Shown: positions 4,902 to 5,566 of the stretch, piece after piece
Numbering within the stretch: position 1 is the first letter of the stretch
Layout of the letters: the number at the start of each line of letters is the position of its first letter
Assembly (NCBI GenBank): GCA_013694635.1
Contig: JACDCA010000475.1
Coordinates: forward strand, 1 to 5,566
Source of the DNA: Acidobacteriota bacterium
GTDB lineage: Bacteria; Acidobacteriota; Vicinamibacteria; Vicinamibacterales; 2-12-FULL-66-21
Direction: 5' to 3'
DNA length: 5,566 nt
Notes under the pieces: model-generated
The model's database searches: none
What the model was told of the DNA's origin: nothing
What the model saw: only the letters and a program-made list of their open reading frames with translations
Translations under genes and position numbers: made by a program

Positions 4902-5566
4902 CTAGTTGAAAGTGTAACGAAGGCTGAACATCACACGATAGACGTCCGGGATGCCGGCGGTCTGCTCGAAGGTGTTCTTGATCAACTCGGTCCCGTTCGC
5001 CGTCGTCACCGTCCGCAGCCGGTAGGCTGACCGTCCCTGTGAGTCGGTAGTGGGGTTGGTCAGTACCTGCCCAAAGATTGCCACCGTGCGCTGACCCGCT
5101 CCCCAGTCGCTGTTCAGAAGGTTGGTGAAGTTGTCGATATCAACCCGGAACTGGAACGCGTTCCGCTTGCCGAACAGGTTCACGAACGCATTCTGCGCGA
5201 CGGCAAAGTCGAGGCGGTGGACCATGGGCAGCCACAGCGCTCCGCGCTCGGCGTACTGGCCGCGACGCGTACTCAGGTATTTGTCCTGTTTGATGTAGGC
5301 GTCCCACGCCGCCGCCTGCTCTGCCGGGGAAAACGTTCGACCGCCTGAAGAGAATGACGTGAAGTTCATCTCAGACTGGTCGCGCGCCACGTAGATCAGG
5401 TCGTTATTCCCATTATCGCCGTTCATGTCCGCCGCGAAGGTGTAACTGGCATTGCCGATGGTGCGGCTTTCCCAGAAGGCGGAGACCGTCGTGCCCCCCC
5501 AGCCGAAGTAGTCCTTCGTGTAGGCCGCGCCGATGAAGAAGCGATGCCCGGGCGCCTGCCCGGAGA
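4902..5566 (-). CDS. TonB-dependent receptor, C-terminal part (Oar-like), partial
   Basis: The C-terminal 220 residues of an outer-membrane beta-barrel receptor are visible. The frame is open to the window edge, so the start, plug and any N-terminal carboxypeptidase-regulatory-like domain lie outside. The visible part shows alternating aromatic strands (HRFFIGAAYTKDYFGWGGTT, then TVSAFWESRTIGNASYTFA). It has the extracellular-loop signature DMNGDNGNNDLIYVA typical of Oar-like receptors, then an RGQYAERGALWLPMVHRLDF strand and FQFRVDIDNFTNLLN near the end. The last strand is YRVMFSLRYTFN, with Phe at the penultimate rather than the final position. Such receptors take up polymers or other nutrients through TonB energy. 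The substrate cannot be told from this part. The gene is convergent with the methyltransferase; stop to stop is 56 bases and contains the shared hairpin. Confidence 0.9.
   Translation of the reverse strand, partial: SGQAPGHRFFIGAAYTKDYFGWGGTTVSAFWESRTIGNASYTFAADMNGDNGNNDLIYVARDQSEMNFTSFSSGGRTFSPAEQAAAWDAYIKQDKYLSTRRGQYAERGALWLPMVHRLDFAVAQNAFVNLFGKRNAFQFRVDIDNFTNLLNSDWGAGQRTVAIFGQVLTNPTTDSQGRSAYRLRTVTTANGTELIKNTFEQTAGIPDVYRVMFSLRYTFN

Overview
The window is high-GC bacterial DNA. It most resembles Acidobacteriota, perhaps the Vicinamibacteria. The main reason is the C-terminal ends of two Oar-like (carboxypeptidase-regulatory / TonB-dependent) outer-membrane receptors, one near each end of the window. 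This family is greatly expanded in that phylum. The assignment is inference from gene style, not from a marker gene.

Layout from left to right. Positions 1-315 hold no convincing gene, only GC-rich repetitive DNA and a short AT-rich palindrome. At 316-534 (+) lies the last stretch of a TonB-receptor gene with no start. It has a stop codon just upstream and a lost stop (CAA where TAA is expected), and it is followed by a terminator at 557-590; it is called a pseudogene remnant. At 654-1502 (+) is an FdhE-like protein with four CXXC motifs. A convergent serine peptidase of the penicillin-binding-protein S11 family (PBP7/DacA-like) follows at 1566-2645 (-). The two share a hairpin at 1506-1539. 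The divergent intergenic region 2646-2969 carries an unusual inverted array of a degenerate 8-bp repeat, folding into a long hairpin. Next on the + strand come an unrecognised 178-residue membrane protein (2970-3506), a 67-residue Cys/His protein (3679-3882) ending in a strong terminator, and a solitary beta-class DNA methyltransferase (3967-4845) starting at TTG only 18 bases after that terminator's T-run. A symmetrical hairpin (4844-4877) separates it from the convergent C-terminal part of a second TonB-dependent receptor (4902 to beyond 5566, -).

The genes do not form one pathway. They look like a set of single-gene units separated by terminators: cell-wall remodelling (PBP), metalloenzyme maturation (FdhE-like), DNA modification (methyltransferase without a visible restriction partner), and outer-membrane receptors. 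No phage, CRISPR, transposase or biosynthetic cluster is visible. The items most worth a second look are the small Cys/His protein, the orphan methyltransferase with its unusual start context, and the inverted octamer repeat.
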